Positions 25,163 through 34,907 of a stretch of 36,698 nt of DNA are shown in pieces. Source of the DNA: Alphaproteobacteria bacterium (GTDB lineage Bacteria > Pseudomonadota > Alphaproteobacteria > MPNO01 > UBA2964). The stretch spans positions 1 to 36,698 of the forward strand of contig WHUE01000031.1 of NCBI GenBank assembly GCA_009377375.1. Reading direction: 5' to 3'. A model generated the notes under the pieces. The model was given only the letters and a program-made list of their open reading frames with translations. It was not told the DNA's origin and made no database searches. Position numbers and translations under genes: made by a program. The first letter of the stretch is position 1. Each line of letters begins with the position of its first letter.

Positions 25163-27622
25163 CTACGCCGCGCCGGGCTGGCGGCTGGCGCCGGCGCCGC
25201 GCGCGGGAAGGGTGCAGATGACGCTGGTGCCGGATTCGGGCCGCGAATCGAGCGCGACGTGGCCGCCGTGCAGCTCGATGAAGGACTTCACCAGCGACAG
25301 GCCCAGACCGGCGCCAGACCGGCGCGCCTCGGGGCTGGTGCCGCGCTCGAACTTGGCGAAGACCCGCTCCTGGTCCTCCTCGTCTATGCCGATGCCGCTG
25401 TCGGTCACGGTCAGGACCAGCTCCTGGTTGCTGCGCCGGGCGCGCATGGTGACCTGGCCGCCGTCCGGGGTGAACTTGATGGCGTTGGACAGCACGTTGA
25501 ACAGCGCCTGCTTGAGGCGGCGCTCGTCGGCGACGAACAGGCCGATATCGGGCGGGCAGTCGGATTCGAGCACGATCTTCTTCTGCCGCGCGCGCTCCCG
25601 GACGAGCGACAGCACGGAATCCAGCATCTCGCGCAGGTCGATGGAATCCAGCTCCAGCGTCATGTGCCCCGCCTCGATGGTGGCGAGGTCGAGGATGTCG
25701 TTGATCAGCATCAGCAGCCGGTGCGACGATTCGAGGATGCCGTGGCCGTACTCCGCCTGGCGGTCGTTCAGCTCGCCGAAATACTGGCCGGCGAGGATTT
25801 CGGTGAAGCCGATGATGGTGTTGAGCGGGGTGCGCAGCTCGTAGGAGACATTGGCGATGAACTCGGATTTCAGCCGGTCCGCCGTTTCCAGCGCCTCGTT
25901 CCGCTCGCGCAGCGCGCGCTCCATGTTGATCGCCGCCGAAACGTCGATATAGCTCAGCAGCACGCCCCCGTCGGGCAGCGGCACGGTCGCGTAGTCCAGC
26001 ACGCTGCCGTCGATGCGCTCGACCCGGCCGGAATGCGGCTCGCGGCCGGTGAGCAGCGCGATCAGCCGTTCCTTCTCGGCCATCCAGTCGCCTACCTCGC
26101 CCAGCATGTCGCCCATGCAGTCGACGATCTCGGAAATATGCGGCTCGTTGTTGAGGGCGGCGGTGGGAATCTGCCACATGCTGCCGAAAGCCGGGTTGGA
26201 CAGGCGCAGCCGCCCGTTGGCGCCGATCACCGCGACGCCTTCGTACAGGTTGTCCAGCGTCTCGCGCTGCACCGCGATCAGCGTGTTGTAGTTGCGCTCC
26301 AGCGCCAGCGCGTCGGTCACGTCCTCCCACATCAGCAGCAGCCCGCCAAACGGGTGGGGGATGGCGACGGAGCGCAGCGTCGCGCCGTCGGGCAGGTGGA
26401 CCAGCTCTTCCACCGGCTCCAGCAGCGAGGTGAACAGGGCGAGCTGCTCGCTCTTGAAGGCGGGGAAATCGGCATGCTCGGGCAGGCGGCGGTTCTCGCG
26501 CAGCATTTCCAGCACCTCGCTCATGCGCGGCTTGTTGCGCAGCCAGGACTCGGCGAGACCCCAGAGCCTGAGAAAAGCGTTGTTGAAGAACTGAAGCGAT
26601 TCGTCGGGGCCGTATACAGCGATCGCGGTGCCCAGATGCTGGAGGATCTCCTCATGCCCGGCGATGTGGCGCGCGAGATCGCCCTGGATGTCCTCCAGCC
26701 GGGTGTGGTCGATGGCGAATCCCGCGATCTCGCCGCCCGCACCGAGCGGCACCTCCCAGTGCTCGATCAGCCGGCGGGCGCCGCCGGTCACAGCATGGTA
26801 GCGGTCCGTCTGCGGCTCTCCGGTGCTGCGCGCGCGGATGGCAAGCTCGCGCCCGCTCTGGCGGGCGACGCCGGCGGCGAGTTCCGGCAACTCTCCGGGC
26901 GCGGCATCGGCGGCCGCCTCCACCGCCTCGCGGTAGGCGCGGTTGACGAAGACGAGCCGCTGGTCTGGGCCGCGCCGCCACACCGGAAGGGGCAGCTGGT
27001 CCAGCAGGTAGCGGACGCACCCGACCTCGCGTTCCAGCCGGACAATCGCCTCGCGATCGTGGCTGCGTTCGGCGACGGAAACCACGGCGAACGACGCGCC
27101 CGCGGCGGCGAACACCGACGTCCCCCGCACCGCGAAGGCACGCCGGCCGTCCCGGCAGGCGACGTTCCGGCTGAACTGGACGCCATCGATGCAGAGCGCC
27201 TCGACCGCAGCGGCAAGGGCGTCCGCATCCGCGGCATCGAGCAGGGCAAGAAAGGCGTCGAACGGGTTGGCCACGTGGGACGCGCCGGTCAGGCGGCTGA
27301 ACCCCGGCGAAGCCGTCGGAACGGCCTCGCCGTGGCACCAGCGCAGTTCCTGTTCGCCCCGCTGGGCGGCGATGGAGTTTTCCAGCTCGGCGTCGGTCAG
27401 CAGCGCGGCCAGCGCCGCCTCCGATGTCCATAGCCGGCGGCGCATCCAGAGAGAGAACGCGACGGCGCCTACAAGAGCCGCGAGCAGCGCGCCGCCCGCC
27501 GCGGCGACCGCGGCCGCGGCGGTGCCGTCGGCGGCCAGCGCGGAGGCCGGCGCGCACAGCGCGGCAGTGAAACCTGCCCATGGCGACGGACGGGCCAACG
27601 AAAGGCGCATCGGGAACCCCAT
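25163..27622 (-). CDS. multi-PAS histidine-kinase-like protein with Tyr in place of the H-box His
   Basis: 819-residue membrane sensor. It has an N-terminal signal-like segment and one strong membrane helix (about 38-60), then about four PAS-type modules (roughly 75-175, 190-310, 325-440, 450-565; limits approximate), a dimerisation helix pair and an ATP-binding domain. The H-box reads ANVSYELRTPLN: residue 594 is Tyr (TAC, 25841-25843) where His is expected, while the following Glu is kept. N-box NVLSNAIKF, G1 DSGIGI, F-box FAKFERG and G2 GAGLGLSLVKSF look intact. I infer a pseudo-kinase that could bind ATP but not autophosphorylate at the usual site. ATG 27622 or Met5 may be the start. ahcY lies 115 bases upstream, and a GCCTGGC/GCCAGGC hairpin (27674-27699) lies in that gap. 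Confidence 0.92.
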   Translation of the reverse strand: MGFPMRLSLARPSPWAGFTAALCAPASALAADGTAAAAVAAAGGALLAALVGAVAFSLWMRRRLWTSEAALAALLTDAELENSIAAQRGEQELRWCHGEAVPTASPGFSRLTGASHVANPFDAFLALLDAADADALAAAVEALCIDGVQFSRNVACRDGRRAFAVRGTSVFAAAGASFAVVSVAERSHDREAIVRLEREVGCVRYLLDQLPLPVWRRGPDQRLVFVNRAYREAVEAAADAAPGELPELAAGVARQSGRELAIRARSTGEPQTDRYHAVTGGARRLIEHWEVPLGAGGEIAGFAIDHTRLEDIQGDLARHIAGHEEILQHLGTAIAVYGPDESLQFFNNAFLRLWGLAESWLRNKPRMSEVLEMLRENRRLPEHADFPAFKSEQLALFTSLLEPVEELVHLPDGATLRSVAIPHPFGGLLLMWEDVTDALALERNYNTLIAVQRETLDNLYEGVAVIGANGRLRLSNPAFGSMWQIPTAALNNEPHISEIVDCMGDMLGEVGDWMAEKERLIALLTGREPHSGRVERIDGSVLDYATVPLPDGGVLLSYIDVSAAINMERALRERNEALETADRLKSEFIANVSYELRTPLNTIIGFTEILAGQYFGELNDRQAEYGHGILESSHRLLMLINDILDLATIEAGHMTLELDSIDLREMLDSVLSLVRERARQKKIVLESDCPPDIGLFVADERRLKQALFNVLSNAIKFTPDGGQVTMRARRSNQELVLTVTDSGIGIDEEDQERVFAKFERGTSPEARRSGAGLGLSLVKSFIELHGGHVALDSRPESGTSVICTLPARGAGASRQPGAA

Positions 27623-27737
27623 TTCCCATATCCGCGGCGGGCGCCGCCCGTCGCTGAAACGGGCAGGAGCCCCGCCTGGCGTCAGCCGCCCGGCCAGGCC
27701 CCGCCTGTATCTCTCGTCCCGCGAACCGCCGGCGTCT

Positions 27738-29171
<1,434 letters not shown>

Positions 29172-29225
29172 TTAACAGAACGTTACAAGGCGTCCGGAAT
29201 CCCGAAAAAAGCCGCCGGTTCTTCG

Positions 29226-29528
29226 TCAATTTTCCTCGAATCCGTCCTCCACCAGCGCCGCAAGCGCCGCAAGCGCCGCCTCGGCCTCGGAGCCGGCGGC
29301 CGCAATCTCGACCTCCGTGCCCGGGCCGGCGGCCAGCATCATCAGCCCCATGATCGACAGCCCCGACACGCTGTAGCCCTTGCTGGAAACGACGATACGG
29401 GCATCGAAGGCCTCGGCCAGCTTCGCGAAGCGTGCGGCGGCGCGGGCATGGAGCCCGCGCTCGTTCACGATGGTCACGCGCCGCCGCCGCCGGGCGGCCG
29501 ACGGATCCCCGTCGTCACAGCCGTTCAT
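29226..29528 (-). CDS. ptsH: HPr-family phosphocarrier protein
   Basis: 100-residue phosphocarrier of the regulatory phosphotransferase system. His27 in ERGLHARAAARF is the PEP/EI-dependent phosphorylation site, and Ser58 in SGLSIMGLMML corresponds to the Ser46 site of Gram-positive HPr that HprK modifies. The first 17 residues are extra (acidic then poly-Arg) compared with a minimal HPr, so a start further in is possible. The ATG overlaps the EIIA stop (ATGA). Together with HprK it forms a matched kinase-target pair. Confidence 0.94.
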   Translation of the reverse strand: MNGCDDGDPSAARRRRRVTIVNERGLHARAAARFAKLAEAFDARIVVSSKGYSVSGLSIMGLMMLAAGPGTEVEIAAAGSEAEAALAALAALVEDGFEEN

Positions 29529-29932
29529 TGGGTGCGATCGGCGAGCAGCTCGGAGGCGACCGAAATGTACCTGCGTCCGGCCTCCCGCGCCTCGTCCACG
29601 GCGCCCGGCAGGTCGCGGTTGTGGCGCGCGCGCGACAGCGCGATCAGCATTGGCAGGTTGACGCCGGCGATCACCTCCACCCCGGTTTCGTTCATCACCG
29701 ATATGGCGAGGTTGGACGGCGTGCCGCCGAACATGTCGGTCAGCAGCACGACGCCCCCGCCGCCGTCGACCCGCTGGATGGCGGCGACGATGTCCTGACG
29801 GCGCTGTTCCATGTCGTCGTCGGGCCCGATGCAGACGGTCGCGATGCCGGGCTGCGGCCCCACCACGTGCTCGAAGGCGGCGACGAACTCCTCGGCCAGC
29901 CGGCCATGGGTTACAAGTACGATCCCGATCAT
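29525..29932 (-). CDS. mannose-family PTS EIIA component
   Basis: 135-residue cytosolic phosphotransfer protein of the EIIA-Man fold. The active His9 lies in IVLVTHGRLAEEF; LLTDMFGGTPSNLA is the second signature. No EIIB, EIIC or EIID gene is near, so it is likely regulatory rather than part of a sugar importer. ATG 29932 gives the typical MIGIVLVTHG start; GTG 29956, inside a 20-base duplication, is an alternative eight residues longer. It is followed by HPr with a 4-base overlap. Confidence 0.93.
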   Translation of the reverse strand: MIGIVLVTHGRLAEEFVAAFEHVVGPQPGIATVCIGPDDDMEQRRQDIVAAIQRVDGGGGVVLLTDMFGGTPSNLAISVMNETGVEVIAGVNLPMLIALSRARHNRDLPGAVDEAREAGRRYISVASELLADRTQ

Positions 29933-29947
29933 TGATTTCCCGCTCTT

Positions 29948-29987
29948 TTCGTTCACGGCGTGCCCGCTTCGTTCACAGCGTGCCCGC
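29948..29987. repeat. 20-base tandem duplication spanning the rapZ stop
   Basis: Two adjacent 20-base units (29948-29967 and 29968-29987) identical except for one base (G or A at the tenth position). On the minus strand each unit contains GTGAACGAA; the first copy read supplies the rapZ TGA stop, the second the upstream GTG candidate start of EIIA. Confidence 0.85.
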
Positions 29988-30911
29988 CCGGGCGTCGCGA
30001 TGCGCCACGCTGACCCGCTGGCCGCGATCCCGCAGCCATTCGGCCAGCCGCTCGGCCACGAAAACCGACCGGTGACGCCCGCCGGTGCAGCCGAACGCGA
30101 TCGTCAGGTAGCTCTTTCCCTCGCCGGCGTAGCGCGGCAGCAGCGGCGCCAGCAGCGCGGTGAGCGCGTCGAAGAACGGCGCGAAGCCGGGATCGCGCGC
30201 TATGAAATCGGCCACCGCCGCGTCCCCCCCGGTCAGCGGACGCAGCGCGTCCACATAGTGCGGATTGTCCAGGAAGCGCACGTCGAACACCAGATCCGCC
30301 TCGCGCGGCAGCCCGTGGCGGTACGAGAACGAGGTCACGAACAAGGAGAACCCGGCTTCCGCATCCAGCGCGAAGTGACCGGCGAGCTGGCGGCGCAGGT
30401 CTGGCAGCGGCAGGTTGGAGGTGTCGATCACCACGTCGGCGCGGTCGCGCAACGGCGACACCAGCCGGCGCTCGTGCTCGATGCCGTCGGTGACGGGCCG
30501 GTCCGCCGCCAGAGGATGACGGCGCCGGCTTTCCGAAAAGCGGCGGCGCAGCACCTCGTCCTCGCAGTCGAGAAACAGCAGCGAGACCTGCAGCTCCGGC
30601 CGCCGGATCAGCGCGTCGATCTCGCTGAGGAACGGCTCGACGCCGAAATCGCGGGTGCGGATGTCCACCCCGATGGCCAGCGCGCGCTTTCCCGGCGGCG
30701 TCGCGTGGACGATGCTGGACAGGAACGACAGCGGCAAATTATCCACCGCTTCGTAGCCAAGATCCTCCACAGCCTTCAGCGCCGCCGTCTTGCCGGCGCC
30801 GGACATCCCGGTGACCAGAAGAATGCGCGTGGGCAGATCAGGGTCGGGGCCGGACGCGGCCTCTGCCGCGTCGCCGCCGGATGCGATCGGGCTGTGCCGC
30901 ATATCGCTCAT
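29973..30911 (-). CDS. rapZ: RapZ-family nucleotide-binding protein (YvcJ-like)
   Basis: 312-residue P-loop protein. In E. coli RapZ is an RNA adaptor controlling GlmS; in alphaproteobacteria the role is less clear and may link the PTS to envelope metabolism. Walker A GMSGAGKT (35-42) is followed by KAVEDLGYEAVDNLPL. DIRTRDF, FLDCEDEVLRRRFSESRR, FDVRFLDNPHY and C-terminal IAFGCTGGRHRSV are conserved. ATG 30909-30911 shares its A with the hprK stop (TGATG), suggesting coupling; an upstream in-frame extension is a shadow of hprK. Confidence 0.95.
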   Translation of the reverse strand: MSDMRHSPIASGGDAAEAASGPDPDLPTRILLVTGMSGAGKTAALKAVEDLGYEAVDNLPLSFLSSIVHATPPGKRALAIGVDIRTRDFGVEPFLSEIDALIRRPELQVSLLFLDCEDEVLRRRFSESRRRHPLAADRPVTDGIEHERRLVSPLRDRADVVIDTSNLPLPDLRRQLAGHFALDAEAGFSLFVTSFSYRHGLPREADLVFDVRFLDNPHYVDALRPLTGGDAAVADFIARDPGFAPFFDALTALLAPLLPRYAGEGKSYLTIAFGCTGGRHRSVFVAERLAEWLRDRGQRVSVAHRDARAGTL

Positions 30912-31366
30912 CAAGGGGCCTGTATTCCGCCTGTAATATCCCGCGTTGCGATGCGCACGGCAAGCCGAACCTTGGCCGGCGCCGAGGCCTCGAACGGGCT
31001 CAGGGCCATCCACCGCACCGGGGCGCCGAGCAGGTCGCATTCGCGGCGCGCCGGCAGGCGCTCGACGAAGTCGGGCGGCGCCAGATCCACCACCAGCGCC
31101 ACCGGGGCGGCGTCCAGCGGATCGATCTCCACGATGCCCACCCCGCGCACCTCGATCCGGCCGCGCAGCGCGGACGGCGCGCGCGCCGTCACCGTGCGGC
31201 CCTCGCGGCTCACCGCGACCTGATCGTCGGCGACCAGCCGGGCGCCGCCGTCGATCAGCCGCAGCGCCAGGTCGGACTTGCCGCTGCCGGACGGGCCGCG
31301 CAGCAGCACGCCCGCGCCTTCGATGGCGACGCAGGTCGCGTGAATCAGGGCGGCAGCGTCGGTCAT
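30911..31366 (-). CDS. hprK: HPr kinase/phosphorylase, short alphaproteobacterial form
   Basis: 151-residue kinase domain only; the N-terminal domain of Gram-positive HprK is absent, as is usual in alphaproteobacteria. The P-loop GPSGSGKS is at 24-31, followed by LVADDQV. The HprK signature region IEVRGVGIVEI is present. It should phosphorylate the Ser of HPr, whose gene lies three genes downstream. ATG 31364-31366 is chosen; a nine-residue extension to 31393 is possible. It lies 64 bases behind chvG. Confidence 0.93.
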   Translation of the reverse strand: MTDAAALIHATCVAIEGAGVLLRGPSGSGKSDLALRLIDGGARLVADDQVAVSREGRTVTARAPSALRGRIEVRGVGIVEIDPLDAAPVALVVDLAPPDFVERLPARRECDLLGAPVRWMALSPFEASAPAKVRLAVRIATRDITGGIQAP

Positions 31367-31430
31367 GGGGGTCTCGCTTCTCGGACCGGGCAAGTATTAC
31401 ACCGACGAGGCGACGAAAGCGCCCCGCGCG

Positions 31431-33083
31431 TCACCGGGCCGGCAGGCGGACCGTGAAGCGCGCGCCGGCCACCTTCCCGGCGGCATCCACGCGGTTTGCC
31501 GCCACGATGGACCCGCCGTGGGCGTCCACGATCTGGCGCGAGATATTGAGCCCCAGGCCGGAATGCGTGCCGAACTGCTCGCCTTCGGGCCGTTCGCTGT
31601 AGAACCGGTTGAAGATGCGCTCTTCGCTGCCGGCCGGGATGCCCCGACCCTCGTCGTCCACCGTCACCACCACCTCGCGGTCCTCGCGCCCGACGCGCAC
31701 GGTCACGGTGGAGCCCGGCGGGCCGAAGGAGAACGCGTTGGACAGCAGGTTCTGAAACACCTGCACCAGCCGGTCCTCGTTGCCCAGGACGTTGAGCGGC
31801 GCGCCGCTGGCGGACCGTTCCTCGAAGGCCAGCGCCGGACGGCCCGGCGGCGGGGCGGCGGTATGCACCTCCGCCAGCATGCCGAGAAGCCGGCCGAGAT
31901 CGACCGGCTCCATCTCGGCACGCGACAGCTCGGCGTCCAGCCGCGAGGCGTCCGAGATGTCGGAGATCAGCCGGTCGAGCCGCTGCACGTCGTCCAGGAT
32001 GATCGCCATCAGCCGGCGCTGCTGCTTCGGATCGTCGATCCGGGCCGCGGTTTCCACGGCCGAGCGCAGCGAGGTCAGCGGATTCTTGATCTCATGCGCA
32101 ACGTCGGCGGCGAAGCTCTCGATGGCGTCCATGCGCAGCCACAGCGCCTCGGTCATCTCGCGCATGTCCGCGGACAAGTTGCCGATCTCGTCGCCGCGAC
32201 CGCTGAAATCGGGGATCGTGTGATCGCGGCCGGTGGTCCGGCGCACCCGGTTGGCGGCGGCGGCCAGCCGGTGAAGCGGGCGCACGATGGTGCCGCCGAG
32301 ATAGAGCGACAGCAGCACCGTCACGCCCAGCGCGACCAGGAATACTTTCAGTATGTCGAGTCTGACGGCGCGCACGGCGCGGTCGATCTCGCTGCCGCCG
32401 GTGGTCAGCAGCACCGCGCCCAGCACCTGCTTGAACCGCTGCACCGGCACGGCGGTGCTGAGCACCAGAGCGCCGTTGGCGCGTTCGCGCACCCGAACCC
32501 CGGCCTCGCCGGCAAGCGCGCGCACCACCTCGTCATAGTCGGCCGCGCGCTGGCTGGGCTGCTCGCGGTAGCGCGGGAGTTCCTTGTGCGACGGCAGCAG
32601 GTCGAACGCGCGGTCGATGACGCGAAGCAGCCCGCCGCCGACCAGCCCGTCGGCGTTTGGCGGCGGCAGCTCCTCCACCTGGACCGCGCCGCCGGGACCG
32701 AGCAGGACGCGGGAATCGGCTAGCAGCTGCCCGTCCAGGCCGAAAAGCCGCGCCCGAGTCCGGGTCGGCAGCACCAGCCGCCGCAGCAGCGGCCCGGCCA
32801 CGTCGGCCGCCAGCCCGGTGGCGCCGTCGGACCGCGTGGCATGGGCTCCCTGCCCCAGCGCCCCGGCGAAGATCTCGCCCTGGATGCGCAGCGACGCGAG
32901 CCCGGTTTCCACCAGGTTTTCCTCGTAGCGGCCGAGATAAAGCAGCCCGGCGACGAGGATTGCGAGGGCGAGGACGTTGACGGTGAGGATGCGCCGCGTC
33001 AGCGGCGAAAGCAGGCCGCGCCGCCGCGCCGCGCGGGGCTCGGCGACCGGACGCTCCGGACCCGTCTCGCGCGTCGGCGGCAA
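31431..33083 (-). CDS. chvG: ChvG/ExoS-type sensor histidine kinase
   Basis: 550-residue inner-membrane kinase. Basic N-terminus, membrane helix 1 (about 31-50), a periplasmic sensor domain, helix 2 (about 253-272), HAMP, then HisKA and ATPase domains. The H-box ADVAHEIKNPL has the phospho-accepting His330; N-box NLLSNAFSFGPP, G1 DEGRGI and G2 SGLGLNISRQI are intact. In Rhizobiales ChvG responds to acidity and envelope state and is restrained by periplasmic ExoR; no exoR is in this window. It sits 6 bases behind chvI. Confidence 0.95.
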   Translation of the reverse strand: MPPTRETGPERPVAEPRAARRRGLLSPLTRRILTVNVLALAILVAGLLYLGRYEENLVETGLASLRIQGEIFAGALGQGAHATRSDGATGLAADVAGPLLRRLVLPTRTRARLFGLDGQLLADSRVLLGPGGAVQVEELPPPNADGLVGGGLLRVIDRAFDLLPSHKELPRYREQPSQRAADYDEVVRALAGEAGVRVRERANGALVLSTAVPVQRFKQVLGAVLLTTGGSEIDRAVRAVRLDILKVFLVALGVTVLLSLYLGGTIVRPLHRLAAAANRVRRTTGRDHTIPDFSGRGDEIGNLSADMREMTEALWLRMDAIESFAADVAHEIKNPLTSLRSAVETAARIDDPKQQRRLMAIILDDVQRLDRLISDISDASRLDAELSRAEMEPVDLGRLLGMLAEVHTAAPPPGRPALAFEERSASGAPLNVLGNEDRLVQVFQNLLSNAFSFGPPGSTVTVRVGREDREVVVTVDDEGRGIPAGSEERIFNRFYSERPEGEQFGTHSGLGLNISRQIVDAHGGSIVAANRVDAAGKVAGARFTVRLPAR

Positions 33084-33089
33084 CGGAGG

Positions 33090-33791
33090 TTACGCCTCCT
33101 TGTAGCGGTAACCGATCCCGTACAGCGTTTCGATATGCGCGAAGGCGTTGTCGACCGCCTTGAACTTCTTGCGCAGCCGCTTGATGTGGCTGTCGATGGT
33201 GCGGTCGTCGACGTAGATATGCTCGCCGTAGGCGGCGTCCATCAGCTGGTCCCGGCTTTTCACATGGCCGGGGCGCGTGGCCAACGACTTGACGATCAGG
33301 AATTCGGTCACGGTCAGGTTCACCGGCTCTCCCCGCCAGGTGCAGACATGGCGCGACGGGTCCAGCTCCAGCGCGCCGCGAACCATGGACGGCTCGGCCA
33401 CGCCCTCAGCCGGGGCCTCGCCGGCCAGCGCCCGGCGGCGCAGCACGGCACGAATGCGCTCCATCAGCAGACGCTGCGAGAACGGCTTCTTCACGTAGTC
33501 GTCGGCGCCCATGCGCAGGCCCAGGATCTCGTCCACCTCGTCGTCCTTGGAGGTGAGGAAGATCACCGGCATGTCCGATTTCTGGCGAAGCTGTTCGAAC
33601 AGCTCCATCCCGTCCATGCGGGGCATCTTGATGTCGAGGATGGCCAGGTCGGCCGGGCGCTGGATCAGCCCGCGCAGCGCCCCCTCGCCGTCCGTGAAGG
33701 TGCGCACGGTGTAGCCTTCGGCCTCCAGCGCCATGGATACCGACGCCAGAATGTTCCGGTCGTCATCGACCAGCGCGATGATCTGCCCCAC
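33090..33791 (-). CDS. chvI: ChvI-type response regulator
   Basis: 233-residue OmpR-family regulator paired with ChvG. Receiver domain with acidic pocket DDD (9-11), phospho-Asp53 ([11 protein letters not shown]), Thr in FLTSKDD and Lys in VKKPFS. The winged-helix domain has [27 protein letters not shown] and the C-terminal IGYRYKE. It controls envelope and carbon-use genes in related bacteria. It is divergent from the HugZ-like gene, with a candidate promoter at 33864-33892. Confidence 0.96.
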   Translation of the reverse strand: MGQIIALVDDDRNILASVSMALEAEGYTVRTFTDGEGALRGLIQRPADLAILDIKMPRMDGMELFEQLRQKSDMPVIFLTSKDDEVDEILGLRMGADDYVKKPFSQRLLMERIRAVLRRRALAGEAPAEGVAEPSMVRGALELDPSRHVCTWRGEPVNLTVTEFLIVKSLATRPGHVKSRDQLMDAAYGEHIYVDDRTIDSHIKRLRKKFKAVDNAFAHIETLYGIGYRYKEA

Positions 33792-33863
33792 GTTACCCGT
33801 CTCCTTTTAGCCCCGTTCCTGTCCCCGCGCGCGGCGGGAGGAAGGCGGCGTTTGCTACCCACA

Positions 33864-33892
33864 GAGATTTGACCTTTCCTGCCCTGCGTCAA
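33864..33892 (-). promoter_or_regulatory. candidate promoter/operator of chvI
   Basis: On the minus strand TTGACG (33887-33892), 17 bases, then AATCTC (33864-33869). The same stretch forms a spaced inverted repeat TTGAC-N14-GTCAA, which could be an operator. The -10 match is poor. Confidence 0.35.
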
Positions 33893-34004
33893 GTCTTTGT
33901 CTCGCGGGAGGAATCGCAATATCTTGTGGAAAGTAAGGCGAATTCGGGCAAAAACGGGGCATCTGCCGGGGTTGACGCCCCCTCCGGCTGCCAGGAATCA
34001 GCCC

Positions 34005-34745
34005 ATGAAAAATGCCGAAGCGAAGGATGTCGGCGCCGCCGCCCGGGCGGTGATGCGCGGCCAGGACCGCGCGGCGCTGGCCACGCGGCTTGCCGGGGAC
34101 GGCACCCCCTACGCCTCGCTGGCGATGGTGGCGCTGGATGCCGGATGCCGGCCGCTGCTGCTGATTTCCGACCTGGCCGAACATACGAAGAACCTGGAGC
34201 AGGAGCCCCGCGCCTCGCTGCTGTTCGACGCGACGGCCGGGCTGGACTCCCCGCTGACCGGAGCACGGATCACCGTGCTGGGCGAACTGGCGCGCTGCGA
34301 TGACGACGCGGCGCTGTCCCGCTATATCCGCCGGCATCCGGATGCGGAGATTTTCGCCGGTTTCGCGGATTTTGCGCTGTGGCGCATGACGGTGACACGG
34401 GCCCATATGGTGGCGGGGTTCGGCGCCATCCACTGGATCGAGCGCGACGCCCTGCTGCCGCCCACGATCGAGGCCCCGGCGCTGACCGGGGCCGAGGCCG
34501 ATATCTGCGCGCATATGAACGCCGACCATGCGGACGCGGTGGCCCTTTTCGCCCGTCATCTGCTGGGACGCGGCGGGGAGGGCTGGCGCATGACCGGCAT
34601 CGACGCCGAGGGCTGCGATTTCAGGCTGGGGGGCGCCGTGGCGCGGCTGGCGTTTTCGGCCCGCGTCGACGGCCCCGCGGCGGCGCGGGACGCGCTGGTC
34701 GCCCTGACCGCCGAAGCCCGCCGGAAAGCGGGCGCGACCGCCTGA
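34005..34745 (+). CDS. HugZ-like protein (PNPOx-type flavin/heme barrel plus DUF2470)
   Basis: 246-residue cytosolic protein. The N-terminal half is a split-barrel domain (TPYASLAMVALDAGCRPLLLISDLAEHTKNLEQEPRAS region) as in pyridoxamine-phosphate-oxidase relatives; the C-terminal half is a DUF2470 domain opening ICAHMNADHADAV. Relatives with this layout bind heme and include HugZ-type heme oxygenases, but many members have no known activity, so the role is inferred. ATG 34005 follows AGGAA; upstream in-frame codons are not family-like. It is 162 bases ahead of pckA on the same strand. Confidence 0.85.
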   Translation: MKNAEAKDVGAAARAVMRGQDRAALATRLAGDGTPYASLAMVALDAGCRPLLLISDLAEHTKNLEQEPRASLLFDATAGLDSPLTGARITVLGELARCDDDAALSRYIRRHPDAEIFAGFADFALWRMTVTRAHMVAGFGAIHWIERDALLPPTIEAPALTGAEADICAHMNADHADAVALFARHLLGRGGEGWRMTGIDAEGCDFRLGGAVARLAFSARVDGPAAARDALVALTAEARRKAGATA

Positions 34746-34907
34746 CGCAGCCCGCCCGAGAGGTTGCGAGGGCCGCGGATCGCGTTGTATGGTGCGATCA
34801 TCCTGCCCCGGACGCCTTCATTCCGAGGGCTGCAGACACGCATGCCGGCGGCGCTCATGCCGCGCCGAGACACCGGCGGCGACCAGGGAATATTTTGGGA
34901 GAGTGAC

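Noticed and set aside
24839-27433. Long plus-strand open frame (about 864 codons)
   Set aside because: Antisense to tsaE and the PAS kinase; no motifs and no ribosome-binding site.
29256-29282. Short 9-base repeats (AGCGCCGCA) as a possible repeat element
   Set aside because: They lie in the HPr coding frame and encode a helical AAL repeat; explained by protein sequence.
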